This document shows, one piece after another, positions 14,148 through 23,297 of a stretch of 34,249 bases of DNA. How positions within the stretch are numbered: position 1 is the stretch's first letter; every line of letters starts with the position of its first letter. Source of the stretch: Stygiobacter sp. RIFOXYC2_FULL_38_25 (GTDB taxonomy: Bacteria; Bacteroidota; Ignavibacteria; Ignavibacteriales; Melioribacteraceae). The stretch is taken from NCBI GenBank assembly GCA_001803165.1, contig MHAZ01000015.1, positions 453 through 34,701 of the forward strand, in the 5' to 3' direction. Made by a program: the position numbers and the translations under genes. The notes under the pieces were generated by a model. It was not told the origin of the DNA and searched no databases. It worked only from the letters and a program-made list of their open reading frames with translations.

Positions 14148-16382
14148 TTGCGCTATTTTTCTACTGTATTGATCGTTGTAATATTTTTTTTAAGTGCAAA
14201 TTCAACTTACTCCCAAGACGCCGGAACACTTCGCGGGTTAGTTACAGATTCCCTTTCCGGAGAAGTTCTTGTTTATGCCAGTGCTTACGTCAAAGAAATA
14301 AATAAGGGTGCCAACACCGATACCCGGGGTTATTTCATCATTCCTTCCGTACCGGCAAATAAAACCTACACTTTAGTTGTTTCCTACGTTGGTTATCAAA
14401 CAAAACTTATGTCTGTTAGGGTTAGTAAAGACAAACTCTCTCACTATAACATTTCTCTTTCCAGCAAAGGAATTCAAATGCAGACGATTGAGAAGGTGGG
14501 TGAACGTTACGAGTTTAAGAACGAAACGAAGGTCAGTGTTCAGAGAATCGCCGCACGTGAGCTTGAGTTAATGCCAAAAGGTGTGGAAACCGATGTCTTC
14601 CGAAGCATTCAATATCTGCCCGGAGTTCAATCTACAGGTGATGTTTCAGCGAAGTATTATGTACGTGGCGGCGCCAGCAACCAAAATTTAGTTTTGGTTG
14701 ATGGAGTTACGGTTTATAATCCTTTTCATGCCTTAGGCTTGTTTGGCGTGATTGACCCGGACGTAGTTAACAGTCTGGAATTTTACAAAGGAGGTTTTGC
14801 AGCAGAGTTTGGTGGAAGACTTTCTTCTGTGATGAGTATTAGTACGAAGGATGGTGATAAACATAGATTTGGCGCTACAGCTTCCGCTAGTTTTATGACG
14901 GCAAAACTTTTGCTCGAGGGACCAATTCCAAACGGTTCGTTTATAATTAGCGGGAGAAAAAGCTTCTCAAACAAAATCTTAGATAAATTTTTTGATAAGA
15001 GCCACGTTCCGGTTGATTTTTATGATGTTTCAATGAAAGCAAACTTTACCAGCCCGGATTTTATACCCGGTGCAAAATTTACAGTTAATGCAATGTTAAG
15101 CGGCGATAACTTGAAGCAAGATAATCCTCGCGTTGAAGATTATAAATGGGCAAATAATATTTTTGGTCTTCGCTGGCTTCAGGTGCCGGATAGCCCTCTC
15201 TTCTTTGAATTGGCTTTTTCATCAAGTCAGTTTACCGGAGAATTAATTCCTAAGCAAAGTGGGGCACCGCCAAAGAAAAATGTTGTTGATGATTTCAGCA
15301 TGGAAATGAATTTTAATTATGTTTTTGATAGTAAAGATGAAGTAGTTAGCGGTTTTCATATTAGGAATATAGGTACTACCTTAAATATGAATAACGCAGT
15401 TGGAGTTCCTGTAGAAATTAGAACCGATGGAACGAGTGTAGTCTTTTTCGCCAAATACAAAATGCTGCGCTTCGATGAAGTTGATATGGACCTAGGTGCC
15501 AGATTAAACGCAGTAAACCTCAGCAGAAATTCCAGTGTAGTCGTTATGGAGCCGAGACTTAATATCAAGTTTAGACCGACAGACAATATTGCGCTAATTG
15601 GAGCGGTAGGCGTTTATCAGCAAGAAATTTCAACCTTAACAAGTGAGTATGATGTAATAAATCTTTTTGAGCCCTGGGTTATTTCGCCGGTTTACATTAA
15701 ACCGGAAAAAGCTACTCATTACATTACAGGTATCGAGTTTGTCCCATCGGATGATTTCCGTGTTACGGTTGAAGGATATTATAAGAAGATTGATAACTTC
15801 CCGGTTGTTAACCAAAAGAAAATTTTAGTTACAGATCCGGATTTTGTAACCGGAGAAGCCGAAGCCTATGGAATCGAAGTCTTCAACAAAAGCAGAGTTG
15901 AGTTTGTAACTTTGATGGCTTCTTATACAAATGCTTTCTCTTACAAAAAGCTCTATGGTTTGAGGTATTACAATAAATATGATATACGCCATCAAGTAAA
16001 TGTTAATATGGATTTTGATCTTGGTGACGGCTGGAATGTTGGTGCAAGCTGGATTTACCACTCCGGGCTGCCTTACACAAAAATTATCGGCTACTATGAT
16101 AAGATGTACATTGGTGATTATTTCTATCAGAATTCTTTGGCTGATTTTAGACAGCCTTACACAATTCTAGGGATTGATAATCTTCACCGTTTGCCGGAAT
16201 ACCATAAGCTCGATATTACACTTTCCAAGAAGTTTGATCTGGGTTTCGCAAAAGTAACACTGGATGCGAGCATCATCAATGTTTATGATAGGAAGAACAT
16301 TTTCTACTTTAAGAGAGAAAATGGTGAAAGAGTTAATATGCTTCCTTTCCTCCCAACAGCTACCATAAAGGTGAAGCTATGA
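14148..16382 (+). CDS. TonB-dependent receptor, first gene of an envelope operon
   Basis: Outer-membrane receptor of 744 residues. The start is the TTG at 14148, supported by GAGG seven bases upstream and by the signal peptide that begins there (MRYFSTVLIVVIFFLSANSTYSQ). Residues 26-110 form a carboxypeptidase-regulatory-like domain (LRGLVTDSLSGEVLVYASAYV). The plug region holds VFRSIQYLPGVQSTGDVSAKYYVRGGASNQNLVLVDGVTVYNPFH, and the barrel ends in TATIKVKL. The next gene starts inside its stop codon (ATGA). Receptors of this kind paired with a DUF4249 lipoprotein occur in Bacteroidota as SusCD-like two-protein systems for unknown ligands. Confidence 0.9.
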   Translation: MRYFSTVLIVVIFFLSANSTYSQDAGTLRGLVTDSLSGEVLVYASAYVKEINKGANTDTRGYFIIPSVPANKTYTLVVSYVGYQTKLMSVRVSKDKLSHYNISLSSKGIQMQTIEKVGERYEFKNETKVSVQRIAARELELMPKGVETDVFRSIQYLPGVQSTGDVSAKYYVRGGASNQNLVLVDGVTVYNPFHALGLFGVIDPDVVNSLEFYKGGFAAEFGGRLSSVMSISTKDGDKHRFGATASASFMTAKLLLEGPIPNGSFIISGRKSFSNKILDKFFDKSHVPVDFYDVSMKANFTSPDFIPGAKFTVNAMLSGDNLKQDNPRVEDYKWANNIFGLRWLQVPDSPLFFELAFSSSQFTGELIPKQSGAPPKKNVVDDFSMEMNFNYVFDSKDEVVSGFHIRNIGTTLNMNNAVGVPVEIRTDGTSVVFFAKYKMLRFDEVDMDLGARLNAVNLSRNSSVVVMEPRLNIKFRPTDNIALIGAVGVYQQEISTLTSEYDVINLFEPWVISPVYIKPEKATHYITGIEFVPSDDFRVTVEGYYKKIDNFPVVNQKKILVTDPDFVTGEAEAYGIEVFNKSRVEFVTLMASYTNAFSYKKLYGLRYYNKYDIRHQVNVNMDFDLGDGWNVGASWIYHSGLPYTKIIGYYDKMYIGDYFYQNSLADFRQPYTILGIDNLHRLPEYHKLDITLSKKFDLGFAKVTLDASIINVYDRKNIFYFKRENGERVNMLPFLPTATIKVKL

Positions 16383-17353
16383 GAAATAAACTTACAGCAT
16401 TGTTTTTTGCTTCTCTTTCTCTTTTCGCGCTTTCTTGCTCGGAAACAAATTTCTCTCCTTACGATGATTACCAGGAGAAATATGTACTCAATAGTATTCT
16501 CCATCCCGATTCAACCTTCCAAATAGTAACGCTCAATAAGAGTTACATGGTAAATAACTACGACCCGCTTTCTTCTACAGAAGATACTTTTATTGAAGGT
16601 GCACTTGTAAGATTATGGAATGGGAATGATGAAGTTGTGATTCTGCGGGACACTACGCTAACAAGGTCAGCCGGAGATTCTTACAACAAGCCGTACAGAG
16701 TATATTACACTAAAAACTTTAAGCCTAAGACCGCAACAAATATTCAAATAGAAGCTTTGCTTCCAAATGGAAAAAGACTTTCATCAAACACTTATATTGA
16801 AAAAAAACCGATGAAAGTTGACCCAATAGATTCTATGAAGTTTTATCCAAAAGAAGGAATCGGTTACGCAGGTGCTGTCTGGACAACCGAGCAGAAGAAT
16901 GCTGTCTTTGCTACAAAAGCTACAATTCTATATATGAGGAAAGGTATGTATGGCGATAAAGTTCAGCGTGCCTCAATTCCAGCTTACATAAGAAATGTTA
17001 ATGGAAGCATTGTAAAGTATTATCCTCAACCCACAAGTTTACCATATTGGCAAATTGATTCCTCAGCAATTAACTATGCTATGCATTCTATTTCAGAAGG
17101 CGATCCGGAAAAAAACAAGTATTACATTTATAGTATGGTAATTGAAGTTTCGCTTTTGGATAATAATCTTAGTTTATACTATAACTCTACTTCTCGCGGT
17201 AAGGATTTATACTCTGTTATCGTAGATGAAACCGACTATACTTGTATTAAAGGCGGTTACGGTGTCTTTGGAACTTATTCTAAATATTCAGTAGTTCTTT
17301 CATTTACTCCTGATTACTTGAGAAAACTCGGTTATAACTCTGGACTTTATTAA
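16379..17353 (+). CDS. DUF4249-like lipoprotein
   Basis: A 324-residue predicted lipoprotein with signal peptide MRNKLTALFFASLSLFALSC and lipobox Cys at 20. After it comes the DUF4249-like pattern YQEKYVLNSILHPDSTFQIVTLNKSY..., with the region VRLWNGNDEVVILRD and several beta strands. Its ATG overlaps the receptor stop by four bases, so translation is coupled. DUF4249 proteins are commonly encoded directly after TonB receptors and are presumed surface or periplasmic partners. The ligand is unknown. Confidence 0.75.
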   Translation: MRNKLTALFFASLSLFALSCSETNFSPYDDYQEKYVLNSILHPDSTFQIVTLNKSYMVNNYDPLSSTEDTFIEGALVRLWNGNDEVVILRDTTLTRSAGDSYNKPYRVYYTKNFKPKTATNIQIEALLPNGKRLSSNTYIEKKPMKVDPIDSMKFYPKEGIGYAGAVWTTEQKNAVFATKATILYMRKGMYGDKVQRASIPAYIRNVNGSIVKYYPQPTSLPYWQIDSSAINYAMHSISEGDPEKNKYYIYSMVIEVSLLDNNLSLYYNSTSRGKDLYSVIVDETDYTCIKGGYGVFGTYSKYSVVLSFTPDYLRKLGYNSGLY

Positions 17354-17366
17354 TCACAAGGTTGAA

Positions 17367-18851
17367 ATGCTCTCAATAGTAAAAAAATATAATCTGCTTT
17401 TTGTTCTGGCTTTTGCTCTAATTTTTAATTCTTGTGAAAAGGAAATTTTAACAGAAGTTGCTGTGTTGAAACCGGAGGGTACTAATCACTTATATTTAGA
17501 AAGTAACCCGACAGGAGCTACAATATATTTAGATGGAAGAAATACCGGAATTTATACGCCGGATACTTTGGACTGGCTATCAGATGGCAAACATACAATT
17601 ACGATTAAGCATGAGTTTTTTATTGATACTACAGTTACTATAAATTTGGGCAGTAGCTACTCTTCAAAATTAATGATTGACCACTATTTAAACCCCGGGC
17701 ATATGGGTACTTTAATTTGTAATTCGGTACCGTTGGGAGCTAATATCTTTATTGATGGTCAACCTACTCTCTATAAAACTCCACATACATTTTCAGGATA
17801 TAATCCTAGCAAAGTTAAAGTGAAAATGACTTATCCTATGCATAGGGCAGATAGTACTATTGTTAAACTAATTGGCGGAACAAGACAAACGGCATATATA
17901 TTTTTAGATGATACCACTAAAGGTTTATTTTATACTACTACTAATTCTCCGATTCCTACAGAAAATACTTATACAGTTGCAGTTGATTCATCGAACGTAA
18001 AATGGATTGGCACAGAGGGACAAGGTATAATTAGATATGACGGCAAGAAGTGGAGCGTTCTGAACAAAGATAATACTCCAATGTCATCAAACATTGTGAA
18101 GAGTTTATTCGTGGATAAAACCAACCGCCTTTGGATCGGTTTGGAAAATGGATTGTTTTTGTATAACGGCACAACATTTATTAATTACTCCAGCCAAGTA
18201 AACAGCAAGTACATAACAAGTATAACATCTGATAATAACGGCACAATTTGGATTGGAGCTTTTGGCGGACTGTTTAAGTACGATGGAAAAACCTGGCAAA
18301 CTTATACTAAAGCAAATTCCGGCTTGCATGACGATTTAATTTATTCTCTTGCTGTTGACAAACAAAACAATATCTGGGTTGGCACAAACGGAAGCGGCAT
18401 CTCCGTTTTTGATGGTGTTTTATGGCGTAAGTGGGATATGACAAACATGGGAATCGGTAACAAAATTGGTGACATTATCCATTCAATAGTTTGCGATCAA
18501 GATGGAATGATTTGGGCTGCGCATATGAGAGAAGAATTACAAATGGGTGCAATCAAATCGGAAGGCGGTCTTTCACGCTTCAACGGTACAAAATGGAGCA
18601 TAGTTTCCGTTCCGCAAATTAGCACCCAGTACATTCAGTCACTTCATGTTGATAGAAATAACAGTAAATGGATTGCAACTAAATATGGTTTGGGAAGATT
18701 TGATAAAACAAACGCGGCTTCCATTTTTACAAAAGTGAATGCTAAACTTCAATCTAGTTTTACAACTGCTTCTGCATTAGACAAAACCGGAGATCTTTAT
18801 ATTACTACTCTTGGCGGTGGTCTATCTAAATTTAGAAAAGGAAGTTTCTAG
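17367..18851 (+). CDS. Lipoprotein with PEGA-like repeats and a reg_prop beta-propeller
   Basis: A 494-residue lipoprotein (lipobox FNSC, Cys at 23). Two PEGA-like modules follow: HLYLESNPTGATIYLDGRNTG (about 41-100) and LICNSVPLGANIFIDGQPT (about 113-170). The remainder is a series of propeller blades with the signature NNxWIGTxGxGxxxYDGKxW, for example VKWIGTEGQGIIRYDGKKW, LWIGLENGLFLYNG, IWIGAFGGLFKYDG and NIWVGTNGSGISVFDG. This blade type is usual in the sensor part of hybrid two-component regulators; here no kinase follows. It lies 13 bp after the DUF4249-like gene, so the three genes form one envelope operon. It may be a binding or scaffold lipoprotein. Confidence 0.8.
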   Translation: MLSIVKKYNLLFVLAFALIFNSCEKEILTEVAVLKPEGTNHLYLESNPTGATIYLDGRNTGIYTPDTLDWLSDGKHTITIKHEFFIDTTVTINLGSSYSSKLMIDHYLNPGHMGTLICNSVPLGANIFIDGQPTLYKTPHTFSGYNPSKVKVKMTYPMHRADSTIVKLIGGTRQTAYIFLDDTTKGLFYTTTNSPIPTENTYTVAVDSSNVKWIGTEGQGIIRYDGKKWSVLNKDNTPMSSNIVKSLFVDKTNRLWIGLENGLFLYNGTTFINYSSQVNSKYITSITSDNNGTIWIGAFGGLFKYDGKTWQTYTKANSGLHDDLIYSLAVDKQNNIWVGTNGSGISVFDGVLWRKWDMTNMGIGNKIGDIIHSIVCDQDGMIWAAHMREELQMGAIKSEGGLSRFNGTKWSIVSVPQISTQYIQSLHVDRNNSKWIATKYGLGRFDKTNAASIFTKVNAKLQSSFTTASALDKTGDLYITTLGGGLSKFRKGSF

Positions 18852-20797
18852 AGTATATTTTTCTTAATCCAATTTTCGAGTCCACCGGCAATAATTAATT
18901 CTTGCGCTGCTTCGCCGATTGTCACTATCGAATAAACTATATCACCAGCTTCAATAGTAGAGGTAACAAAATTTATTTTCGTTTCAATTTTCGTATTTAC
19001 TGTAAGTCTTTCTAAGCCAAATCTCGATTTCAAATCATTTGCAAGTCCCGGGCATTCAATTACAAGCAAGCCGTTATTGAGAGCGTTACGCTTATAAGTT
19101 TCGTTGAAAGAACCTGCAATAACTAATTTAATTCCACGATATTTTAGCGCTGTTGCGGCTTGCTCTCTAGAACTACCCGTGCCGAAATTATATCCGCCAA
19201 CAAGGATATTGCCTTCATTTACAATACTTCCGAATTCCGGGTCGTAATTCTCCATCACAACTTTGGCTTGTTCAGCCGGAGTGATGTCATCATTGTATGT
19301 GTATTTACCGGGATAAATTCCATCCGTATTCAAATTATCTTGATGGCAGAAAATTAATTCACCTTGTAATTGAGAAGGGAAACCATTTAGAATTTTCACT
19401 TTAGTAGATTGTTGTTCGGTCTTAACATTGTTCTTAATTGTATATATAACTTGTTCAGGAGTTCCTTCCCACTCACTACTTATAAAACCATTAATTGCCG
19501 ATGAAGCAACAACAGCCGGTGAAGCTAGATATGCTTGCGCGTTTGGTGAGCCCATTCTTCCTTTGAAATTTCTGTTCGTTGCAGAGATTCCAACTTCGCC
19601 ATCTTCAAGAAGTCCAATTCCTAAACCTATGCAAGGACCGCATCCCGGCGAAAGAGGAATAGCCCCAGAATCAATGAGCGTTTGCCAATCTCCGCGTTGT
19701 TCACTTTCAGCTTGTACTTCACTTGAAGCTGCGCCAATATAAAACTGTACGTGTTCAGAAAACTTTTTCCCTTTCGCAATAGATGCAGCTTCTGCAATAT
19801 CATCTACTCTTGAGTTAACGCAAGAAACCAAATAAGCTTTATCAATTTTTATTTTCTGATGCTGAAGTTCGCTGACCGGCGACATTTTCTTTACAGTGTT
19901 TGGTCCGGAAACAAAAGGAGAGATTGAAGAAATGTCAACGGAAATCTCCTTTGCATAAAACGCATCATCATCTGCTCGCAACTGATCAAGCTGTATTTCT
20001 AATTCACTGATTGTTTGAATGTTTATACGAGAATGCTCAATATTTTCGTTCTTCGTCCTTAACTTTTCATTTCTCGTTTTCATCCATTCAATAGTAACTT
20101 CGTCAATAGGAAACAAACCAACAAGAGCGCCCCACTCAGTTGTCATATTCGCAATTGTTAGTCTCTGATCAATGCTTAGATGTTTAATTCCCTCACCAAC
20201 AAATTCAATTGCGTGGTTAAGAACTTCGTCTTTGTTAAACAATCCGCAAAGAGCAATAATTACATCTTTGCCGGTTACACCTTTTCTTAATTCGCCCTTG
20301 AGTTCAACCTTAGCAATTGGTGGAACTTGCCACCAAGTTTTTCCGGTTGCCCAAATTGAAGCTGCATCTGTTCGAACAATTGGAGTTCCTAAACAGCCAA
20401 TTCCACCGTACATATTGGAATGACTATCGGATGCGACAACAAATGTTCCCGGGAATGTATAACCTTCTTCAACCATAACTTGGTGCCCGATGCCGCGTCC
20501 TGCCGGATAAAAATCAGCTCCATGAAGTTTCGCAAACTCTTCAATCTTTTTGTACTTCTCTAAATTCTTTTCGCTTTTGTTTTGAATATCGTGATCGAGT
20601 GTTATAACAACCTGCTTAGAATCAGAGAGCTTTGTTGCGCCAATTGATTTAAATTTTGGGATTACCGCGCCGGTATTATCATGCGTCATTACATATGCCG
20701 GACGGATAGTGACGTAGTCGCCGGAACGAACTATTTTATCAGCCGACAAACCAACTGAAAATTTTTGAACGATTTTTTCTACTAATGTCTGTTTCAT
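18848..20797 (-). CDS. One-chain homoaconitase-like (Lys4-type) aconitase-family hydratase
   Basis: Iron-sulphur hydro-lyase of 649 residues with large and small aconitase domains in one chain. Cluster cysteines are at C326 (YLVSCVNSR) and C386/C389 (GCGPC). The C-terminal swivel domain has NFGTGSSREQAATALKYRGI. From memory the text follows fungal homoaconitase Lys4 very closely: LTIANMTTEWGALVGLFP, ATNRNFKGRMGSPNAQAYLA, NTDGIYPGKYTYNDD, GGLENWIKK. This suggests cis-homoaconitate/homoisocitrate chemistry, though isocitrate cannot be excluded. Residues about 240-253 are encoded by a heptamer repeat that makes a short in-frame insertion. It starts six bases after the dehydrogenase stop, so it is co-translated. 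The end overlaps the convergent propeller gene by four bases. Confidence 0.85.
   Translation of the reverse strand: MKQTLVEKIVQKFSVGLSADKIVRSGDYVTIRPAYVMTHDNTGAVIPKFKSIGATKLSDSKQVVITLDHDIQNKSEKNLEKYKKIEEFAKLHGADFYPAGRGIGHQVMVEEGYTFPGTFVVASDSHSNMYGGIGCLGTPIVRTDAASIWATGKTWWQVPPIAKVELKGELRKGVTGKDVIIALCGLFNKDEVLNHAIEFVGEGIKHLSIDQRLTIANMTTEWGALVGLFPIDEVTIEWMKTRNEKLRTKNENIEHSRINIQTISELEIQLDQLRADDDAFYAKEISVDISSISPFVSGPNTVKKMSPVSELQHQKIKIDKAYLVSCVNSRVDDIAEAASIAKGKKFSEHVQFYIGAASSEVQAESEQRGDWQTLIDSGAIPLSPGCGPCIGLGIGLLEDGEVGISATNRNFKGRMGSPNAQAYLASPAVVASSAINGFISSEWEGTPEQVIYTIKNNVKTEQQSTKVKILNGFPSQLQGELIFCHQDNLNTDGIYPGKYTYNDDITPAEQAKVVMENYDPEFGSIVNEGNILVGGYNFGTGSSREQAATALKYRGIKLVIAGSFNETYKRNALNNGLLVIECPGLANDLKSRFGLERLTVNTKIETKINFVTSTIEAGDIVYSIVTIGEAAQELIIAGGLENWIKKNIL
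20043..20077 (-). repeat. Heptamer tandem repeat inside the homoaconitase-like gene
   Basis: On the plus strand the units are TTTTCGT, TCTTCGT, CCTTAAC, TTTTCAT and TTCTCGT, five consecutive heptamers. Coding is kept on the minus strand, giving a Lys/Arg/Asn/Glu-rich stretch (TRNEKLRTKNEN) at a surface-loop position between the LFPIDE segment and RINIQT. It has the same period as the repeat at 2-56, with a different consensus. Confidence 0.6.
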
Positions 20798-20803
20798 ATG
20801 TGT

Positions 20804-21982
20804 CTAGAGCTTCCCGATCACCGCATCAGTTATTTGTTGTGTGCTAGCAGCGCCTTTAGAAAATACTTCGGCACTACCTCTTAGTTTCATCATATCATAA
20901 CTCTGAACTTTGCCTTCTAAAACCACTGCTGAAATTGCCGTCTTAATTTTATTTGCAATCTCATTTTCGCCTATGTGTTCAAGCATCATTACAGCACTCA
21001 TAAACATTGCTATCGGATTTACAATTGAGGGATTTAGTTTTTCGTATTTAGGCGCTGAGCCGTGAGTCGGCTCAAATACGGCAGCAGTTTCGCCAATGTT
21101 TGCGCTGCAAGCAAAACCAAGTCCGCCAACTAAACCGGCAAAGCCATCACTTATTATATCACCAAACATATTTTCCGCAACAGTCACTCCGTAATCTTCC
21201 GGATTTTTTGTCAGCCACATCATTTGCGCATCAATGTTTGTATCCCAAAGAGAAATGTTCGGGTACTCTTTAGAAATTTGTTTAGCGAGTTTCAACATCA
21301 TTCCCGAAGTTTCCCTTAACACATTCGGCTTTTCGCAGATGGTTACATTTTTATATCCAAACTTAGCCGCATATTCAAATGCCGCCCTTATTATTCTCTC
21401 ACTTGCTTTCTTAGTAACAATTCTAGTTGATACCGCCATTTCTTCAGATGGAACATCCTTAAAGAATTTCATTTTGGTATGTGTTTCGAGAGCATCGCGT
21501 ACTTGTTTTGGTGGGTTAGTCCATTCAACACCGGCATAAAGTCCTTCTGTGTTCTGTCTAAAAATTACAGTGTTAATTGACGGTTCGTCAAACGTTCCGC
21601 TGGAATTCTTTCTTATAAAGTTTAGCGGATTCCCTTTGAACGAAATACATGGACGGATGCAAATATCCAAATTGAAATGCTGACGCAAGCCAACAATAGG
21701 GGAGAAGTAAACCAATCCTTTATCTTGTAGTGAAGGAATTAATTCCTTCTTCGCTTCATCATTAGGCTTACTTGTTATAGCACCAAAGAGTACAATTTTA
21801 TGCTCTTCGATTAAATCAATAGTCCTTTGCGGAAGCGCGTTCCCTTCGTTGCACCAAAACTCCCAACCGATATCACCCCAAACATAATTTGCTTTGAAGC
21901 CGGCAGCGTCTAAAAGTCTTATCCCTTCGGGTAATACAGTTTTGCCAATACCATCACCTGGTAAGGCTACTATGGTTCTCAT
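20804..21982 (-). CDS. Isocitrate/homoisocitrate/isopropylmalate dehydrogenase family enzyme
   Basis: Metal- and NAD(P)-dependent beta-decarboxylating dehydrogenase of 392 residues. Landmarks: PGDGIGK at 8-14, substrate loop R142-QNTEGLYAGVEW-154, catalytic K218 in CEKPNVLRETSG, the Asp-rich metal site NMFGDIISDGFAGLVGG, and the cofactor loop THGSAPKY with K312-Y313. In E. coli isocitrate dehydrogenase the equivalent Lys-Tyr pair binds the NADP 2'-phosphate, whereas NAD-type enzymes have Asp-Ile, so NADP use is suggested. The neighbouring Lys4-like hydratase makes homoisocitrate a candidate substrate, but the AGVEW loop resembles isocitrate enzymes. Product would be 2-oxoadipate or 2-oxoglutarate, which the next two proteins could use. 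Confidence 0.88.
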   Translation of the reverse strand: MRTIVALPGDGIGKTVLPEGIRLLDAAGFKANYVWGDIGWEFWCNEGNALPQRTIDLIEEHKIVLFGAITSKPNDEAKKELIPSLQDKGLVYFSPIVGLRQHFNLDICIRPCISFKGNPLNFIRKNSSGTFDEPSINTVIFRQNTEGLYAGVEWTNPPKQVRDALETHTKMKFFKDVPSEEMAVSTRIVTKKASERIIRAAFEYAAKFGYKNVTICEKPNVLRETSGMMLKLAKQISKEYPNISLWDTNIDAQMMWLTKNPEDYGVTVAENMFGDIISDGFAGLVGGLGFACSANIGETAAVFEPTHGSAPKYEKLNPSIVNPIAMFMSAVMMLEHIGENEIANKIKTAISAVVLEGKVQSYDMMKLRGSAEVFSKGAASTQQITDAVIGKL

Positions 21983-22028
21983 ATTCTCTCGAATTTAGGA
22001 AGTGAGTAAAAAATCGCTGCAAATATAA

Positions 22029-23297
22029 TCAAGCGTGAAGTTTTATTTCATCAAAAATTATTTTAATCTTTTCGATGACCGCACTTAACTTCTCGCCATG
22101 TTTACTTTCTTTTACAGCTTTTTCAAAAGCTGCAAACGGGAACGGTTCATTCATTAATAGCCACAAGCCAATGCTGCAAATAGCCGCATTCTTTTTGCCC
22201 AGGATTGCTTTCAAATCATAAGCGAAAGATATGTTATTCATCGGTTCGTAATGAACGGCGTTGTCTATAATAACAGAAGTGTTTTCGCCTATGCGGCTTT
22301 TCACATAATCAAAACCGTTTTGAGAAATTATCAGCATCGCATCCGGCTCATTTATACCGGTGTAATAAATTTCTTCCGGGGAGAAAATTAGCTCTGATAC
22401 TGAAAATCCGGTCCCAACAGTAATTGGATAATCGCCTTTCTTGGTAACGTGAAGTCCGGAATACATTGCCGCCTTTGCCAGTAATTCTGCTGCCGATTGA
22501 ATTCCTTCTCCTGCAGAACCGGCAAGTATGAGTTTTACATTCTTACTTAATTTATGTTGGAATAAAGAGGTCCCGTTGTTCACCGATCTATTAATCAGCG
22601 GCTTCATAGAATTTGTAGGGAGTGCAAAAGCATTGTATGCATTAACAAAAGATTTTTCCAAGTAGCCAAGATGTTCAATGTCGGAATATTTTTGAACGCC
22701 GTATGATGGACAAACTTCCAGTATCTCAATCAAAGAGAAGCCCTTTGTTGAGATAGCAATTTTTAGTTTTTCAGAAATATCTCCCTTAGCAATTATTCTC
22801 GCGGAGTAGTTTGCTCCAGCTTTATGCGCTATTTCTACAATATCAAACGGACGCGTGAATGAATCAGTCAACCCGCGATCTGTCTGGAAAGCTTCGCTCG
22901 ACAATCCACTAAATTGTCCGCCGGTCATTCCATAAATCTGATTATTATTCACAATTAAAGTGAGATTAAAATTTCTTCTGGCAGCTTCAAGAAGATGAGC
23001 AATTCCAATTGTAGCTCCGCCATCACCTTGTATTGCAATTACTTTTTTCTTCGGATTATCAATTGCAAGGGAAATTCCGCTCGCGAGCGCGCAAGCTCTT
23101 CCGTGCAATCCATGAATAGTATGGCAAGCAAGCAATGGATCAATCAATCCACAGCAGCCGATATCGCTTACCAATATTACATCAAGCGGATCAAAGTTCA
23201 ATGATTCGAGAGCTTTTGCCAATCCCAAAGTTATTGATTGATGTCCGCAGCCGGGACAGTAAGGAGAATTTTTATCAACTAACATGCTTGAAGACAT
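22029..23297 (-). CDS. korBC: 2-oxoacid:ferredoxin oxidoreductase, beta-gamma fusion subunit
   Basis: A 422-residue fusion of two subunits usually encoded separately. Residues about 1-225 are the thiamine-pyrophosphate beta subunit: C14-PGCGH, D45-IGCCG, thiamine motif G91-DGGATIGIAHLLEAARRN with NNNQIYGMTGGQ. From about residue 253 comes the gamma subunit: LILAGSAGEGIQSAAELLAKAA and GDYPITVGTGFSVSELIFSPEEIYYTG. A low-complexity linker joins them. No ferredoxin-like delta domain is present. The gene overlaps the alpha-subunit stop by 19 bases. Substrate (2-oxoglutarate, 2-oxoadipate or another 2-oxoacid) cannot be read directly. The symbol is given by analogy. Confidence 0.9.
   Translation of the reverse strand: MSSSMLVDKNSPYCPGCGHQSITLGLAKALESLNFDPLDVILVSDIGCCGLIDPLLACHTIHGLHGRACALASGISLAIDNPKKKVIAIQGDGGATIGIAHLLEAARRNFNLTLIVNNNQIYGMTGGQFSGLSSEAFQTDRGLTDSFTRPFDIVEIAHKAGANYSARIIAKGDISEKLKIAISTKGFSLIEILEVCPSYGVQKYSDIEHLGYLEKSFVNAYNAFALPTNSMKPLINRSVNNGTSLFQHKLSKNVKLILAGSAGEGIQSAAELLAKAAMYSGLHVTKKGDYPITVGTGFSVSELIFSPEEIYYTGINEPDAMLIISQNGFDYVKSRIGENTSVIIDNAVHYEPMNNISFAYDLKAILGKKNAAICSIGLWLLMNEPFPFAAFEKAVKESKHGEKLSAVIEKIKIIFDEIKLHA

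Noticed and set aside
18848..20797. Reading the hydratase as LeuC/LeuD fused or ordinary aconitase
   Set aside because: Bacterial LeuC and LeuD are separate, and several long stretches resemble Lys4 more than AcnA. Substrate still needs testing.
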